DNA from: PALSA-894 sp963757565
Lineage (GTDB): Bacteria; Pseudomonadota; Alphaproteobacteria; Rhizobiales; Xanthobacteraceae
Assembly (NCBI GenBank): GCA_963757565.1
Contig: CAVWSB010000011.1
Span: forward strand, 1 to 64,000
DNA length: 64,000 nucleotides
Direction of reading: 5' to 3'
Both the position numbers and the translations under genes were made by a program. A model generated the notes under the pieces. That model had not been told where the DNA came from. It did no database searches and saw nothing but the letters and a program-made list of their open reading frames with translations. Below are positions 61,551-64,000 of the stretch, piece after piece. How positions within the stretch are numbered: the first letter of the stretch is position 1; each line of letters begins with the position of its first letter.

Positions 61551-63318
61551 GTGACCGCGGAAACTGCCGCATTGGTCGCACCGCGTGAAGCGGCGAGGCG
61601 CCTGCCGCTTGGCTGGCTGTGGTCGGCCGCGCTGCTGCTCGATCCTCGCATTCCTGGTGATCTATCCGGTCGCCATGCTGCTGCTCGGCGCGCTGACCAA
61701 CACCAATCCGGTGGTGGACGGCTTCGGCGTCTACGACATTTCGCTGAAGAACTTCATCACGGTTCTCGGCAATCCGAACGTCCATCTGGCGCTCGCCAAT
61801 TCGCTGATCGCCTGTGGCGGCGGCACGCTGCTCGCCGTCATCATCGGGCTGACATTCTCCTGGGTGGTGGTGCGCACCGATACGCCGTGCAAGCGCTTCA
61901 TCGCGGCCGCGAGCATGATCCCGCTGTTCGTGCCGCCGCTGGTCGCCGCGGTCGCGTGGTCGATCCTTGCGTCGCCGAAAACCGGCCTGCTCAACACCAT
62001 CATGAAATGGATGGGCATCGGCTGGCACTTCAATGCCTATTCGATGGAGCGGGCTGATCGCGATCTTCGGCATCTATTACGCGCCTTACGTCTACATGTT
62101 CACCGCCTCCGCGCTGCGCAACATGGATCCGGCACTGGAAGAGGCGGCGGAGATTTCCGGCGCGAGCGCGCTGCGCATCCTGCTCACCGTGACGTTCCCG
62201 CTGATCGCGCCCGCGATCATCTCGGGCATGCTGCTATCGTTCGTCGTGATGCTCGGCATCTACGGCATTCCGGCGGTGCTCGGGGCGCCCGGCGATATTC
62301 CGGTGCTCACCACCTACATCTTCAAGCTCACCAACTGGTCGCCGCCGCTCTATTCGACCGCGGCCTCGGTCGCGATCATCCTGATGATCGTCACGGGGTT
62401 TCTGGTTTACCTGCAGCAGAAGGTAATCAGTTCGCGCAGCTACATCACGGTCGCCGGCAAGGCGTTCCGTCCGGGCGTGATGAAGCTCGGGGCGTGGCGT
62501 TTCTTCACGCTTGGGCTCGCGGTCGATTTATCTCGTCGTCGTCGTGGTGCTGCCGACGCTCGCACTGATCGTCGCGGCGTTCCGCAAATTCCTGTTCATC
62601 CGCGACGTGAACAGCCTGTTCGACATGAAAGCCTACTCGCTCATCCATTTCCAGCGGCTGTTCGAAAATCCGCTGGCACTGCGGTCGATCGTCAACACCA
62701 TGGAGGTCGGGTTCGTCACCGCGGTGTTCGGCGGCATCCTGGCATTCGCGATCGGCTACACGGTGCAACCGATCGCGCGCTGCCGGACGGCGCAGCCATC
62801 GACGTGATCTCCACCATTCCGGTCGCGATCCCGGGTCTGGTGATCGGCGTCGCGTATCTGTGGGCGTGGATCGGGTTGCCGGGCGGGCTTTACGGCACGA
62901 TCTGGATTTTCGCGCTCGCCTTCATCGCGCGCTTCATGCCCGACACCATCAAGGCGCTATCCACCTCGCTGCTGCAAATCCACAAGGAACTCGAGGAAGC
63001 CGTCCTGGATCTGCGGCAAGGGCCTGCTCGGGACCATTCGGCTGATCGTGTTGCCGCTTGCGCGGCCGGGCGTGATCGCGGCGATGACGCTTGCTGTTCA
63101 TTTTGGCGATCCGCGAACTTGGCTCGTCACTGTTCCTCTACACGTCGAACACCATGGTGATGGCGGTGCTGCTGCTCGACTACTACGAGGGCGGCAATGT
63201 CGGCATCACGTCGGCCTTCAGCCTGGTGCAGACCCTGCTGCTCGCCGTGCTGATCGGGGTCGCGAATTTCCTCTCGCGCGGCGGCGGGACAAGCTCCTCG
63301 GTCGGGCGCGCTGGGTAG
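61551..63318 (+). CDS. Iron(III)-type ABC transporter permease, two fused domains, frameshifted
   Basis: About 589 codons from GTG, roughly twelve membrane helices in two homologous halves. Half one: FLVIYPVAMLLLGALTN, SLIACGGGTLLAVIIGLTFSW and the EAA loop EEAAEISGASALRILLTVTFPL. Half two: LVVVVVLPTLALIVAAFRKF, ISTIPVAIPGLVIGVAYLW and, after a break, RLIVLPLARPGVIAAMTLL. Such fused permeases (FbpB/SfuB type) import ferric iron, phosphonates or polyols. Breaks near 61645, 62045, 62525, 62785, 63012 and 63090. No ATPase gene is visible before the window end. Confidence 0.9.
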
Positions 63319-63344
63319 AAAAGAAACGAATGGGAGAGACGCCG

Positions 63345-64000
63345 ATGAAGAACAAATCACCCGCCGCCAGTTCGGCTTGACTGCTGCATCCGGCCTCGCG
63401 GCCGCGGCGCTCGACGTCAGGCCCGCCGCCGCCCAAGCCTATGGCTCGCAGGAGCTGATCGAGGCCGCCAAGAAGGAAGGCAGTATCGTCTACTACACGG
63501 CCGACTTCACCGAGCCGGAAAGCGAGATCATCAAGGCGTTCAACAAGCGTTTCCCGTTCGTGAAGGTCGAGATGGTGCGCGCGCCTGGCGGGCAGCTCAT
63601 CACGCGCATCAAGACCGAAGCGGCGGCCGGCAAGCTTGCCGCCGACGTGGTCAACCACTCGGATCGCGGCCTGATGCAGGACATCGAGGACGTGTTCCAG
63701 GACTACACAGCCGCCGAACGCCGCCGATTATCGCGACGATGTGCAGGTCGCGCCGCAGCTCTGGCCGCAAGACCGCGCTCGGCTGGTCGATCGCCTACAA
63801 CACCGAGCTTGAGAAGAATCCGCCCAAGACCTGGATGGATCTATGCAAGCCTGAATACGGGCCGAAGAAGATCGGGCAGGTGATCGCGCCGTCCGGCGGC
63901 ACGACCTGGACCCGCATCATGTTCGAGCGGCAGACCTTCGGCGAGGACTACTGGAAGAAGCAGGCCGCGACCCAGCCGATGCTGTATCCGTCTGGTGCGC
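63345..64000 (+). CDS. ABC transporter extracellular solute-binding protein, Tat-exported, cut by window edge
   Basis: Starts MKNK behind GGAGAG, with a one-base break at about 63361, then TRRQFGLTAASGLAAAALDV, a twin-arginine signal. The mature part begins AQAYGSQELIEAAKKEGSIVYYTADF and AFNKRFPFVKVEMVRAPGGQLI, typical of family 1 iron/thiamine-type receptors; VINHSDRG-like VVNHSDRGLMQDI follows. A further break near 63715. Partner of the preceding fused permease. The gene continues beyond 64000. Confidence 0.88.

Overview
This window looks like chromosome of an alphaproteobacterium of the order Hyphomicrobiales (Bradyrhizobium/Rhodopseudomonas/Xanthobacteraceae type). The signs are high GC and codon use, an efp-epmA-epmB set, a HemP/TonB iron pair, proline-rich L,D-transpeptidases, many TRAP, tripartite and ABC uptake systems feeding CoA-thioester and aromatic catabolism, and families of intergenic palindromes typical of that group. 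Single-base frameshifts are frequent at 1-18 kb and 47-64 kb and rare at 18-47 kb. That pattern fits an incompletely polished long-read assembly, so most broken genes here are probably intact in the organism.

Bases 1-9572 form one giant inverted repeat. The arms are 1-4766 and 4809-9572, and the loop is about 42 bp. The right arm joins unique chromosome at a tRNA-Ser(GGA) gene, so I treat it as the real copy and the left arm as a fold-back duplicate, most likely an assembly or library artefact. The region is visibly less GC-rich than the rest and looks like a defence island at a tRNA. Its operon, read on the minus strand of the right arm, is: a tandem class III nucleotide cyclase (about 517 codons), an E2-E1 fusion (Cap2-like) and a JAB/JAMM protease (Cap3-like), all overlapping. 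Class III cyclases are the signal makers of Pycsar, whereas E2-E1 and JAB are the ancillary pair of type II CBASS. The combination is the most interesting item in the window. The cyclase has a flexible C-terminal tail ending in Gly-Gly-Phe-Ala, a plausible conjugation site. No recognised effector is present. An unknown divergent gene flanks the cyclase, and the fold-back cuts the operon just after the JAB gene, possibly at the start of a further gene.

From 9.9 to 27 kb there are housekeeping and envelope genes: a small membrane protein, a GlcG/HbpS protein, msrA, efp with its beta-lysylation enzymes epmA and epmB, a three-domain Aas-type phospholipid acylation protein, two YkuD L,D-transpeptidases, an LLM flavin oxidoreductase, a lipoprotein, a zincin-like protein, a periplasmic metallo-beta-lactamase-fold enzyme, a transglutaminase-like protein and secreted proteins.

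From 27.5 to 36.2 kb an eight-gene minus-strand operon joins a peptide/opine-type ABC importer (oppABCDF order) to a CaiB CoA-transferase, a CitE-like lyase and a lactonase-like hydrolase. From 36.4 to 41 kb lie two acyl-CoA dehydrogenases, a CoA-ligase alpha subunit and an enoyl-CoA hydratase homologue. From 41 to 45.4 kb lie a GMC oxidoreductase, an enolase-superfamily enzyme, an NTF2-like protein and a CBS-BON protein. Divergent hemP and tonB (45.7-47.2 kb) share a control region with an inverted repeat.

From 47.2 to 54.3 kb there is a TRAP transporter with two beta-hydroxyacid dehydrogenases, a MetE-like protein, an alpha/beta hydrolase and a VOC protein. From 54.4 to 61.3 kb there is a probable aromatic-acid locus: a 4,5-dihydroxyphthalate-decarboxylase-like protein, an HpcH aldolase, a LigJ-like hydratase, a Bug receptor, a TIM-barrel isomerase, an extradiol dioxygenase and a quinone oxidoreductase. 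An iron-type ABC permease and its Tat-exported receptor (cut by the window edge) close the window.
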